Assembly (NCBI GenBank): GCA_020632885.1
Contig: JACKEQ010000029.1
Span: 4,909 to 68,908, forward strand
Reading direction: 5' to 3'
Source: Alphaproteobacteria bacterium
GTDB taxonomy: Bacteria; Myxococcota_A; UBA796; GCA-2862545
Length of the DNA: 64,000 nt
The position numbers were made by a program, and so were the translations under genes. Under the pieces are notes generated by a model. It searched no databases and was not told where the DNA came from. It saw only the letters and a list, made by a program, of their open reading frames with translations. Of this stretch, positions 44,480 to 53,245 are shown in pieces; within the stretch, counting starts at the first letter, position 1, and the number at the start of each line of letters is the position of its first letter.

Positions 44480-45034
44480 ATGGTCCGGAATTCTCTCGCG
44501 CTCCTCTTCCTCGGCCTGGCGGGCATCGCCTTCGCCCAGGACTCCGGGATCGAGTCTGCGCTGCAGAAGGCGGCCACCGCCACGCCGCAGGAGATGCGCG
44601 ACTTCGCCACCTCGTCGGTGAGCACGGTCTCCGAGAACGCCAAGGCGGTCGGTCGGCTGACCGACACCGCGCGCACCAAGGGCGACTTCCGGGTCCAGAA
44701 CTGTCTCACGCCCAAGAACACGTCGGCCCAGGCCCTCGTGCAGGTCACGGAGCTCTCTGCGGGCAACCTGAACCGCGCACTCGACGAGGGTGGCGAGGAC
44801 GGCACGGCCCGCGCGCGCCACGAGTACCGCAAGATCGCCGTCTCCCTCAGCAAGTCGGACAAGATCCGGTCCGAGGCCGAGGCGTGCAACGACGGTGACG
44901 GCGACGGCACCAAGTCCAACCAGGTCACCGTCTCGGGTGGCACCGGCGAAGACGGCGAAGACAACGACACGAACGAGCTCGACTCCATCGACATCTTCAT
45001 CGACCCGCCTGTCGTCAGCGTCATCGAGCCCTGA
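44480..45034 (+). CDS. Exported acidic protein
   Basis: A 184-residue protein with signal peptide MVRNSLALLFLGLAGIAFA. The mature part is helical (SALQKAATATPQEMRDFATSSV, ALVQVTELSAGNLNRALDEG) with one Cys pair (QNCLTP, EACNDGDGDG). The C-terminus is acidic with a DGDGDG stretch that could bind calcium, and ends DPPVVSVIEP. GGAGA lies 4 bases before the ATG. No family recognised. It precedes the beta-barrel. Confidence 0.75.
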   Translation: MVRNSLALLFLGLAGIAFAQDSGIESALQKAATATPQEMRDFATSSVSTVSENAKAVGRLTDTARTKGDFRVQNCLTPKNTSAQALVQVTELSAGNLNRALDEGGEDGTARARHEYRKIAVSLSKSDKIRSEAEACNDGDGDGTKSNQVTVSGGTGEDGEDNDTNELDSIDIFIDPPVVSVIEP

Positions 45035-45086
45035 GCGGCGGCTCCGCGTCGTCCCCCCATTCTCCTTCCGTAAAGAGATGCTTCCC

Positions 45087-46340
45087 ATGACGTTGCGTCA
45101 GCCTGTTCGGCTGCTCAAGAGTCTGTCGTTGTTCTTCGCCTTGGCGTCCTCGAGCGCCATCGCGGCCCCTGGGGACCACATCCGCAGTGGCAACCTCACC
45201 GTCACACCGAGTTTGGGTGTCGGCCTGACCTACAGGTCGAACGCGTTCCGAACGCCGACCAATCCAATGGGCACGGGGTTCGGGGCGCTCACACCGGGGG
45301 TCACGGTCTCGTCCGAGTCCAGGGATCTCAAGCTGGCGCTGGGCGGAAGCTACACGCTCCAGAAGTACTTGTTCCTGACCAATACGCCGGACGTCGATGC
45401 GCGGCGGGAGAGGATCTCGAACCTCGACCGGTTCAACAATGTCAACCTCGATGCCTCGTTCTCTGCACTCCCCTCGGGCACCGTCGGGTTTGGCGGACAG
45501 TACCAGCTGGTGCTTCGGAACAACCCGAGTAGCGTCGACATCGACTCGGATGACCCCTACACCACACAGTTCCGGAACAACCTCGGCGCCCATCTCGACC
45601 TTCGCCCCGGTCCGGCACTCACAATCTCTCCAGGCTTCGGATACACGTGGACGCAGTTCTTCCTGCCCACCAACGATGCGGTCCGGGATCCCTTCAACAC
45701 CCGGAACGCCTACGTGGGGCGCGTGAATGCCAACTGGCGATTCCTGCCGCGCACGAGCGCTGTCATGTTGGCCAGCTACACGGCGAATCGGTGGGCCGAC
45801 CCCAACCCGTCGAGCGGTGGAGCGGTCACTACGGTCAACAACTCCAATCTCGGGTCCATTCAGGCTGGGGTTCAAGGTCGGGTGTCTGAACGCCTTCGGG
45901 TCGTCCTTCGCGCAGGGTCGGGCTTCGGCGGCTTCCAGAACAGCACATCGCTTGGGTTCGTCAACGGACTCCAAGCGGTCGTCCAGGGCACCTACGACGT
46001 GACCGAACAGCACAACGTCATGCTCGGGTTCCGGAAGAGCTTCTTCGATTCGTTCTTCACCAACTCGGTGTCCGTCGCGTCGATCGTCGCCGGATGGAAC
46101 GGGAAGTACGGGGATGCCTTCTCCAGCAGCCTGAACATCGGCACGCGGTTCGAGCACTACGACGGCCCCGTCACCCGCAACGATCAGGTCACCAAGCTCG
46201 ATCTGGGTCTGAAGTACGACGTGAACGAGTGGGCCAACGTCGGGCTCCAGGGTGGGTGGCTCCAGCGCCGTTCGCCCAGCGCACCGGCCGCCGAGTACGA
46301 CGTGATCGACGCGGGCGTCCAGGCCACGTTCACGTACTGA
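45087..46340 (+). CDS. Outer-membrane beta-barrel protein
   Basis: A 417-residue protein with signal MTLRQPVRLLKSLSLFFALASSSAIAAP. The mature part consists of repeating amphipathic strands with aromatic girdles (GNLTVTPSLGVGLTYRSN, LKLALGGSYTLQKYLF, NANWRFLPRTSAVMLASYTANRW) and terminates in ATFTY, the aromatic ending typical of outer-membrane barrels. The family could be GltA/GltB/GltH-like, but this is inference. ATG 45087 is preceded by AAAGAGA; ATG 45078 is the alternative. A terminator follows. Confidence 0.8.
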   Translation: MTLRQPVRLLKSLSLFFALASSSAIAAPGDHIRSGNLTVTPSLGVGLTYRSNAFRTPTNPMGTGFGALTPGVTVSSESRDLKLALGGSYTLQKYLFLTNTPDVDARRERISNLDRFNNVNLDASFSALPSGTVGFGGQYQLVLRNNPSSVDIDSDDPYTTQFRNNLGAHLDLRPGPALTISPGFGYTWTQFFLPTNDAVRDPFNTRNAYVGRVNANWRFLPRTSAVMLASYTANRWADPNPSSGGAVTTVNNSNLGSIQAGVQGRVSERLRVVLRAGSGFGGFQNSTSLGFVNGLQAVVQGTYDVTEQHNVMLGFRKSFFDSFFTNSVSVASIVAGWNGKYGDAFSSSLNIGTRFEHYDGPVTRNDQVTKLDLGLKYDVNEWANVGLQGGWLQRRSPSAPAAEYDVIDAGVQATFTY

Positions 46341-46368
46341 TCCTGGCGGGCGTCGCCCATCGGATCGC

Positions 46369-46398
46369 AGAAGGGGAGGCCTCGGCTTCCCCTTTTTT
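46369..46398 (+). terminator. Terminator after beta-barrel gene
   Basis: AAGGGGAGGC (46371-46380) pairs with GCTTCCCCTT around loop CTCG and runs into T6 (46393-46398), a strong hairpin and U-tract. Confidence 0.88.
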
Positions 46399-46483
46399 GT
46401 GCCTGGAGTTTCCAGGTCACATGAGGTAGAACTTCAGGGTCTCGCGTGACGCGTCAAGTCTGACGCGGACGCAGGAGGTCCGG

Positions 46484-49210
46484 GTGTCCGAGCACGATTC
46501 GAAGTCGGTTTTGAAGGGGATCTCCGCGCTCCTCGGTGAGCGGTGGCGGGAGCTCCTCCTGCTCGGCACGCTCCTGGGTAGCCTGTTCAGCATGGTGGCC
46601 TTGATCGGGTACGCGCCCGAGGACCCCACCTGGCTGCGCCCGAACACGGGTCGGGTCACCAACCCGTGCGGGCCGCTCGGCGCGCTGATCGCCGACGTGC
46701 TCTTCCAGAACCTCGGATGGGGCGCCTGGGCCGCGTTCGGCACTATGGTCGCCAGCGTGCTCACCCTCGCGGGGCGGAGTGTCCTGCGGCCCTTCCTGCT
46801 CGCCAACCTCGGTGTTCTCTACGTGGCGGGTCTCGGGGCGATCCACCTCGCTCTCGGCGGCGAGGGGCCCTACCCGCGGGGTGGGCAGCTCGGGCAGACC
46901 CTGGCGGAGGCGCTGGTGGCTGTGGTGGGTACCGTGGGCGCGGCGCTCGTGCTCGCGGGAACGGTCCTCGGGGCCGTGACGCTGCTCGGCAACATCCGCT
47001 GGGGGCGTGTCGCCCGTTGGATGGTGGACTTCGCGGAGGCCCGCTGGCCGGCCGTGCGCGACCTGCTCCACGCGGGAGCCGTCCGCACCGGTGAGACCAC
47101 GAAGGCGGGCGCGAGCGCGTCCTGGAGCACGCTGCGAGCCGCCGCTGGGGGCGGGGCCACGAGCACTCGCACGCTTCTCCAGCGTGTCATGGCGTCGTTC
47201 CGCGGTGAGGAGAGCGACGCAGGCCTCGAGGAGGCGGAGGTCGGGCTCGAGGCCATCGACGCCGACCCCGATCTCTTCGTGCCGTCGGACTCCATCGCGA
47301 CCGCCCACAGCATGCCCGTAGTGGCCGAGGTGCAGTGGGAGCCCACGGTGGCCGGCCCGTCGTCCGGGATCCGCGACATGTTCACGGACGTGGCGCCCCG
47401 CAACGTCCAGGATCGGACGTCGAGCGTGGGCTCGGTGTTCACGGGCATCGCGAGCAGCGCCGTCCCCGAGCCGCTCTCCGAGCGCACCCAGCCGGGCCAG
47501 ATCACGGACGACTCCACGCCCTGGGAGTCCATCCCCGACGAGCCGCGCGACACCGCGCTGTCCGCGGGTCCCCTCACCAACGGCGTCACGCTCACGCCGC
47601 CGCCCGTCGAGCGCGACGAGGAGCCCCCGGCACCGCGGGTCCGCAAGGGCGAGGTGGCCGTCGCGGTGGCCGAGGCCCTCTCCCGCAAGGTCTCGTCCGA
47701 CGACGGTGGCGAGGTCCGCAAGAGCCGGAAGGGGTTCAAGGACTTCCGCCTCCCGAAGCTCTCGCTGCTCGACATCGTGCCCGAGCAGAAGGCCCACTTC
47801 GACGGCGAGAAGCTCCGCGAGCTCGCGCAGACCGTCGAGGCGACCCTCGCGTCGTTCAAGGTCACGGGTGAGGTCGTGAACATCCGGGTCGGTCCCGTCG
47901 TCACGATCTTCGAGTTCCTGCCCGAGTCGGGCATCAAGGTCTCCCGCATCGCGGGTCTGTCCGACGACCTCGCGATGAGCCTGTGTGCGACCTCCGTCCG
48001 GATCGTCGCGCCCATCCCCGGGAAGGGTGTGGTCGGCATCGAGATCCCGAGCCCCAAGCGTCTCGACATCTACTTCCGCGAGCTGCTCGCCAGCGACGAG
48101 TTCCGGAACACGAAGGACCTCCTTCCGGTCGCTCTGGGCAAGGACGTCGAGGGCAACGCCGTCTTCGGCAACCTCCAGAAGATGCCGCACGTCCTCGTGG
48201 CCGGTACCACCGGGGCGGGGAAGTCGGTCGGCGTGAACGGCATGCTCCTCTCGCTGCTCTACACGTTGTCTCCCGAGGACCTCCGGCTGCTGCTCATCGA
48301 CCCCAAGCAGCTGGAGTTCAAGATGTACGACGACGTGCCGCACCTGCTGCACCCTGTCGTCACCGACCCCAAGAAGGCCGCCGCCGCCCTCGATTGGTGC
48401 GTGCGCGAGATGGAGGACCGCTACGCCCGCCTGGCCGCGTGGAACGTCCGCAACATCGTGCCGTACAACGAGAAGGTCGAGCGTGAGGCAAAGAACTGGA
48501 GCCCGGAGAAGGCCCGGAAGTACGTGCCGAAGGGCTGGACCGAGGGCGACCCCCTCCCCGAGCCCGAGAAGATGCCGTTCATCGTCATCGTCATCGACGA
48601 GCTCGCCGACCTCATGATGGTCGCCAAGAAGGAGATCGAGACGAGCATCGCCCGCATCGCCCAGAAGGCGCGGGCGTGCGGCATCCACCTCGTGCTCGCG
48701 ACCCAGCGACCCAGCGCGGACGTCGTCACCGGGCTCATCAAGAGCAACATGCCCACCCGCATCGCGTTCAAGCTGAAGAGCGGCCTCGACAGCCGCGTGA
48801 TCCTCGACGAGAACGGGGCCGAGCGCCTCCTCGGTCGCGGCGACATGCTGTACTCGCCCAACGGCGGGTCCGGTGGGATCGAGCGCGTGCACGGCGCGTT
48901 CGTGAGCGACGAGGAGGTCGAGCGCGTCTGTGACTACCTGCGCGAGCAGGCCGCCCCGCAGTACATCGACGCCGTCACGGCCGAGCCGGGCGTGGAGGAG
49001 GAGATCTCCGACGAGGAGCGCGACCCGCTCTTCGCGGAGGCCGCCGAGGTCGTGATCGGCGCGGGCAAGGCGAGCACCTCGATGGTCCAGCGGCACCTCA
49101 AGATCGGCTACAACCGCGCGGCCCGCATCATCGACCAGCTCGAGATGGCCGGCATCGTCGGGCCTGCCGATGGCGCTCGCCCCCGGGACGTCCTCGTCAG
49201 CTCGATCTGA
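46484..49210 (+). CDS. ftsK: DNA translocase FtsK
   Basis: A 908-residue divisome motor. Four N-terminal transmembrane helices (about 22-165) are followed by a Ser/Glu/Pro linker of moderate length. The motor starts near residue 430, with Walker A VAGTTGAGKS (571-580), the Walker B region IVIVIDELADLMM and ATQRPSADVVTG. The gamma winged-helix (about 848-908) ends in AARIIDQLEMAGIVGP. GTG 46484 has AGGAGGT just upstream. It coordinates chromosome segregation with division. A 106-bp gap to lolA follows. Confidence 0.97.
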   Translation: MSEHDSKSVLKGISALLGERWRELLLLGTLLGSLFSMVALIGYAPEDPTWLRPNTGRVTNPCGPLGALIADVLFQNLGWGAWAAFGTMVASVLTLAGRSVLRPFLLANLGVLYVAGLGAIHLALGGEGPYPRGGQLGQTLAEALVAVVGTVGAALVLAGTVLGAVTLLGNIRWGRVARWMVDFAEARWPAVRDLLHAGAVRTGETTKAGASASWSTLRAAAGGGATSTRTLLQRVMASFRGEESDAGLEEAEVGLEAIDADPDLFVPSDSIATAHSMPVVAEVQWEPTVAGPSSGIRDMFTDVAPRNVQDRTSSVGSVFTGIASSAVPEPLSERTQPGQITDDSTPWESIPDEPRDTALSAGPLTNGVTLTPPPVERDEEPPAPRVRKGEVAVAVAEALSRKVSSDDGGEVRKSRKGFKDFRLPKLSLLDIVPEQKAHFDGEKLRELAQTVEATLASFKVTGEVVNIRVGPVVTIFEFLPESGIKVSRIAGLSDDLAMSLCATSVRIVAPIPGKGVVGIEIPSPKRLDIYFRELLASDEFRNTKDLLPVALGKDVEGNAVFGNLQKMPHVLVAGTTGAGKSVGVNGMLLSLLYTLSPEDLRLLLIDPKQLEFKMYDDVPHLLHPVVTDPKKAAAALDWCVREMEDRYARLAAWNVRNIVPYNEKVEREAKNWSPEKARKYVPKGWTEGDPLPEPEKMPFIVIVIDELADLMMVAKKEIETSIARIAQKARACGIHLVLATQRPSADVVTGLIKSNMPTRIAFKLKSGLDSRVILDENGAERLLGRGDMLYSPNGGSGGIERVHGAFVSDEEVERVCDYLREQAAPQYIDAVTAEPGVEEEISDEERDPLFAEAAEVVIGAGKASTSMVQRHLKIGYNRAARIIDQLEMAGIVGPADGARPRDVLVSSI

Positions 49211-49316
49211 CCCCCGACAACCCGTGACGAAGGAAGCCCCACCGCGGGCGTCCGTAAGGGAACGAAATGGCCCGCCCCGGGGTCGGGGAATATCGATGGG
49301 TCGTCTGGAGGAGAGA

Positions 49317-49934
49317 ATGATGTTCCGACTCGCCGTGCTCACCACGCTGGTCGCGCCCGCGTTCGCCCACGCCGCCGACCCCGCCACCGTGATCGCGTCC
49401 GTCGAGAAGCGGTACGCCACGGTCGAGTCCATCCAGGCGGACTTCACGCAGGTCACCACCTCCGAGCTCTACGGATCGAGCACCACCAAGGGCAGCATGG
49501 TGCTCCAGCGGCCCTCGAAGATGCGCTGGGACTTCGAGGACGGCAAGCAGTACGTCACCGACGGCGCCACGATGTGGATCAAGAACCCCGCCGAGAAGCA
49601 GGTCATGCAGATGACCGACATCGGCGCCGCCACCTCGAGCGCCGACAGCCTCCTGCAGTCCCTCGACAAGGTCAGCGAGATCTTCGTCGTGGAGGTCCTC
49701 GAGGACACCGCGAGCACCAAGCGTCTCAAGCTCGTCCCCAAGCAGGGCAGCGACACACTCAAGGAGATCGAGCTCGCGCTCGACGGCGACCTCGTGCTCC
49801 AGAAGGTCGGCATCCTCGATGCCTTCGAGTCCCGTACGGAGCTCACGTTCCAGGGTGTGAAGCTCGGGGCGGACGTCAAGGCCGGCACCTTCACCTTCCA
49901 GGTGCCCGAGGGCTACGAGCTGCTCAAGAACTGA
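49317..49934 (+). CDS. lolA: Outer-membrane lipoprotein carrier protein LolA
   Basis: A 205-residue periplasmic chaperone of lipoproteins. The signal is MMFRLAVLTTLVAPAFAHA. The mature protein opens with IASVEKRYATVESIQADFTQ, followed by GSMVLQRPSKMRWDFED, both family blocks. Two consecutive ATGs at 49317 and 49320 follow GGAGGAGAG; the first was taken. Placement after ftsK is common in proteobacteria. Confidence 0.92.
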   Translation: MMFRLAVLTTLVAPAFAHAADPATVIASVEKRYATVESIQADFTQVTTSELYGSSTTKGSMVLQRPSKMRWDFEDGKQYVTDGATMWIKNPAEKQVMQMTDIGAATSSADSLLQSLDKVSEIFVVEVLEDTASTKRLKLVPKQGSDTLKEIELALDGDLVLQKVGILDAFESRTELTFQGVKLGADVKAGTFTFQVPEGYELLKN

Positions 49935-49971
49935 CAGCGTCGCGGCGCGCGCCCGTTGTTAGAGGGCGCCC

Positions 49972-51381
49972 ATGTCCGAGACGACCACCAGCAGCAAGCC
50001 CGTCCTCCACGCCAGCCCCGAAGAGCCCGTCGCGCTCGCCGGGAAGCGTGTCCACCTCATCAGCCTCGGCTGCCCGAAGAACCGGGTCGACAGCGAGGTG
50101 ATGGTCGGAAAGCTCCAGGCCGAGGCCTACACGCTCGTGGACGACCCCGAAGAGGCCGACGTCATCGTGGTGAACACGTGCTCGTTCATCCAGCCGGCCA
50201 CCGAGGAGTCCATCGAGACCGTCCTGGAGATGGCCCGCTACAAGGAGGCCGGGAGCTGCAAGAAGCTCGTGGTCACGGGCTGTATGGTGCAGCGCTACGG
50301 CACGTCGCTCGAGGGTGAGCTGCCCGAGGTGGACTACTTCCTCGGCACCGGCGAGTACCACCGCATCACGGACGTCCTCCAGGCCCGCGGGGCCGACGCC
50401 GCGCGCTCCTTCGTGGACGTGCCGCTCTACATCCACGACGAGATGGCCCCGCGCGTGAACAGCTGGTCGGCTGCCAGCGCCTACCTCAAGATCTCCGAGG
50501 GATGCGATCACCGCTGCGCCTTCTGCATCATCCCCACGCTCCGCGGTCGCCTGCGCTCCCGGTCGATCCCGTCGCTCGTCGAGGAGGCCCGCCGCCTCGC
50601 CGACCAGGGCGTGGTCGAGCTCAACCTGATCTCCCAGGACAGCACGGCCTACGGTCGTGATCTCGGTCGCGAGGCCGGCGGTCTCGGCGAGCTCATGGCC
50701 GCGCTGTCGGACATCGAGGCGGTGCGCTGGATCCGGCTGCACTACGCCTACCCGCACGGTCTGCCCACGGGGCTCCTCGAGCAGCTCGCCCACAACGACA
50801 AGGTCGTGCCCTACCTCGACATCCCGCTCCAGCACGCGTCCGGCCCCATGCTGAAGGCCATGCGCCGCGGGGTCACCCGCGAGGGGCAGGAGCGGATCCT
50901 GGACCGCGTGCGCGAGCACGTGCCCGACATCACCCTGCGCACCACGTTCATCGTCGGGTTCCCCGGCGAGACCGACGCCGACTTCCGCGAGCTGTGCGAC
51001 TTCGTGGAGAAGCAGCAGTTCGACCACGTCGGGGTGTTCACGTACTACCAGGAGGAGGGCACGCCCGCCGCCACGCTGCCCGACCAGGTGCCCGAGGACG
51101 TCAAGGCGGCCCGTCAGGCCGAGCTCATGGCGCTCCAGGCCCGGCTCTCCGGCCAGCGGCTCAAGAAGCTCGTGGGCTCCGTGGTGGACGTCCTCGTCGA
51201 GGGTGTCTCCGAGGAGTCCGAGCTCCTCCTGCGCGGCCGCACGGCCCGCCAGGCCCCGGACGTCGATGGCCAGGTCTACATCGTGTCGCCGCCGCCGGAC
51301 GCCGCGGTCGGCCAGATCCGGCCCATGCGCGTCACGCGTGCCGGTGAGTACGACCTGGTGGGCGAGCTCATCAAGCGGTGA
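49972..51381 (+). CDS. rimO: Ribosomal protein S12 methylthiotransferase RimO
   Basis: A 469-residue radical SAM enzyme that methylthiolates an Asp of ribosomal protein S12. The N-terminal cluster Cys lie in SLGCPKNRVDSE, NTCSF and VTGCM. The SAM cluster Cys lie in GCDHRCAFCIIP. A TRAM domain ends the protein (about 400-469). The start ATG 49972 follows GTTAGAGGGCGCCC without a Shine-Dalgarno. Its last 11 bp overlap convergent nadD. Confidence 0.96.
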   Translation: MSETTTSSKPVLHASPEEPVALAGKRVHLISLGCPKNRVDSEVMVGKLQAEAYTLVDDPEEADVIVVNTCSFIQPATEESIETVLEMARYKEAGSCKKLVVTGCMVQRYGTSLEGELPEVDYFLGTGEYHRITDVLQARGADAARSFVDVPLYIHDEMAPRVNSWSAASAYLKISEGCDHRCAFCIIPTLRGRLRSRSIPSLVEEARRLADQGVVELNLISQDSTAYGRDLGREAGGLGELMAALSDIEAVRWIRLHYAYPHGLPTGLLEQLAHNDKVVPYLDIPLQHASGPMLKAMRRGVTREGQERILDRVREHVPDITLRTTFIVGFPGETDADFRELCDFVEKQQFDHVGVFTYYQEEGTPAATLPDQVPEDVKAARQAELMALQARLSGQRLKKLVGSVVDVLVEGVSEESELLLRGRTARQAPDVDGQVYIVSPPPDAAVGQIRPMRVTRAGEYDLVGELIKR

Positions 51382-51913
51382 ACGACTGGCCCTCGAGCAG
51401 GGCCAGCACCCCGGACGGAACGAGGGCGCTGACGTCCTGCCCGGCGTCGTGCCGGGCCCGGATGACGGTGGAGGAGACCTCGGGGAAGGTGGGCATGCCC
51501 TCCACGTCTCCGTGTCCGCCGCGACCCACCACGATGGGCTCGAACTCCCGGGCGATCGCGTCCCAGGCTTTCCAGCGTGGGGTCTCGGGCAGGATGTCCG
51601 CACCGACGACGAGCTGGAAGGTGTGCTCGGGGTGCCGGACCGCGAGGGCCCTGAGCGTGTCGATGGTGTAGGACGGAACCGGGAGCTCCGCCTCGATCGT
51701 GCACACGTCCACGTGGCTGCCCGCGCATCGCGCGAGGACCTCGCACATCTCGACGCGCAGGCCGAAGGGCAGCAGTCGCTTGCCGAACGCGTGGGATCCG
51801 GTGGGCACGAGCCAGACGCGATCCACCCGCGACGTCCACCCCAACCAGGCGGCGACCATGGCGTGCCCGACGTGCGGTGGGTTGAAGCTGCCTCCGTAGA
51901 TGGCGACCCGCAT
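51371..51913 (-). CDS. nadD: Nicotinate-nucleotide adenylyltransferase
   Basis: A 180-residue enzyme making nicotinate adenine dinucleotide. It starts MRVAIYGGSFNPPHVGHAMVA, which contains the nucleotidyltransferase GGSFNPPHxGH motif. The C-terminal SSTVIRARHDAGQDVSALVP has the ISSTxIR motif. It is the only minus-strand gene between 22.1 and 55.1 kb. It overlaps the rimO end and starts 21 bp from the divergent protease gene. Confidence 0.95.
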   Translation of the reverse strand: MRVAIYGGSFNPPHVGHAMVAAWLGWTSRVDRVWLVPTGSHAFGKRLLPFGLRVEMCEVLARCAGSHVDVCTIEAELPVPSYTIDTLRALAVRHPEHTFQLVVGADILPETPRWKAWDAIAREFEPIVVGRGGHGDVEGMPTFPEVSSTVIRARHDAGQDVSALVPSGVLALLEGQSFTA

Positions 51914-51934
51914 CGCGCTCCTGGGGGATAGACT

Positions 51935-53245
51935 GTGGGGGTGAAGCCCGTATCACCACCGCGAGCCACCCTGTTCGTCGCTGGGCTGTTCCTCACGGGA
52001 CTCGCCCTGGGGAGCTGGGCCGGTCGGGCGGCCGTCGCGCGCGCCACCTCCCCGTACGACGGGCTCGATCGCTTCGCGCGGATGCTCACGGCCATCGAGG
52101 CGGACTACGTCGAAGCGGAGGACGTCGACCACCTCCTGGACGCCGCGGTGGCCGGGATGGTCGCGGAGCTCGACCCCCACTCGCGCTGGATGAGCGCGGA
52201 CGCCGTGCGCGAGCTCGAGGCGGACGCCGATGGGAGCGCGATCGGGTTCGGGATCGACGTCGGGGTCCGGGAGGGGGGCGTCGTGGTGCTCGACGTGCTG
52301 CCCGGCAGCCCGGCCGAGCGCGAGGGGCTCACGGCGGGAGATCGCATCCTCTCCATCGACGGCGTGGGGCTCCAGGGCCTCGAGCTCACCGAGATCGAGG
52401 AGCGGTTCCAGGGCGCACGTGGGGAGCCATCGGACCTCGAGGTCCTCCGCGAGGGCTGGGAGGCTCCGGTCCGGATGGCCACCAAGCGCGACAGCATCCG
52501 GATCCCGGCCACCGAGTCCGCGTTGCTGCCGGGCGACGTGATGTACGTGCGCGTGGTGGACTTCCAGCGGCACTGCGCCGAGGAGCTCGCGGCCGACGTC
52601 GCGCGGCTCCAGGAGCAGGCCACCACGCCCTGGAAGGGGCTGCTGCTCGACCTTCGCGACAACACGGGCGGTCTGCTCGACGAGGCGGTCGCGGTCGCCG
52701 ACCTGTTCCTCGACGAGGGCCCGATCGTCAGCGTGCGTGGGCGGAGCCGCGACGAGCAGGTGCACCGGGCCAGCTCGGGCGCCTTCCCCGCAGAGATGCC
52801 GGTGTTCGTGCTGGTCGACGGCGTCACCGCCTCCGCATCCGAGATCGTGGCCGGGGCGCTCCAGGAGACCGGCCGTGCGCGGCTCGTCGGCACGCCCACC
52901 TACGGCAAGGGCAGCGTGCAGCAGCTCTACCGCAACCCGGACGGCTCCGCGCTCAAGCTCACGGTGGCCCGCTACCACCTGCCCTCGGGCGCCCCGATCC
53001 TGTCGCGCCAGGGGCTGCAGCCCGACATCCGTGTGGAGCCCGCGCCGCGCTCGAGCGTCCGGGAGCGCCTGCGCACCGAGCTCCAGTCCCTCGAGCTCCA
53101 GCCCACCCGGCGCGAGGAGCTGCTCGCTCTCGTGGAGGCCCTCGACGAGCGCCCCGCGCGGCTCCACCGTCTGAGCTGGACCGTGCCCGTCGCGGATCGG
53201 GCCACTCTCGACCCCGTCGTCGTGAAGGCTCTCGAGCAGCTTTGA
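51935..53245 (+). CDS. ctpA: S41 family carboxyl-terminal processing protease
   Basis: A 436-residue periplasmic protease with a PDZ domain. The N-terminus is hydrophobic (LFVAGLFLTGLALGSWAG). The PDZ (about 85-165) has IGFGIDVGVREGG and GSPAEREGLTAGDRILSIDG. The peptidase shows LLDLRDNTGG, the catalytic Ser in TASASEIVAGAL and the Lys in YGKGSVQQLY. GTG 51935 is preceded by GGGGGA; GTG 51941 is an alternative. It cleaves non-polar C-termini in the family. Confidence 0.94.
   Translation: MGVKPVSPPRATLFVAGLFLTGLALGSWAGRAAVARATSPYDGLDRFARMLTAIEADYVEAEDVDHLLDAAVAGMVAELDPHSRWMSADAVRELEADADGSAIGFGIDVGVREGGVVVLDVLPGSPAEREGLTAGDRILSIDGVGLQGLELTEIEERFQGARGEPSDLEVLREGWEAPVRMATKRDSIRIPATESALLPGDVMYVRVVDFQRHCAEELAADVARLQEQATTPWKGLLLDLRDNTGGLLDEAVAVADLFLDEGPIVSVRGRSRDEQVHRASSGAFPAEMPVFVLVDGVTASASEIVAGALQETGRARLVGTPTYGKGSVQQLYRNPDGSALKLTVARYHLPSGAPILSRQGLQPDIRVEPAPRSSVRERLRTELQSLELQPTRREELLALVEALDERPARLHRLSWTVPVADRATLDPVVVKALEQL

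Noticed and set aside
46416..46484. Short minus-strand frame before ftsK
   Set aside because: Starts and ends within the terminator and the ftsK 5' region; no ribosome site and no recognisable product.
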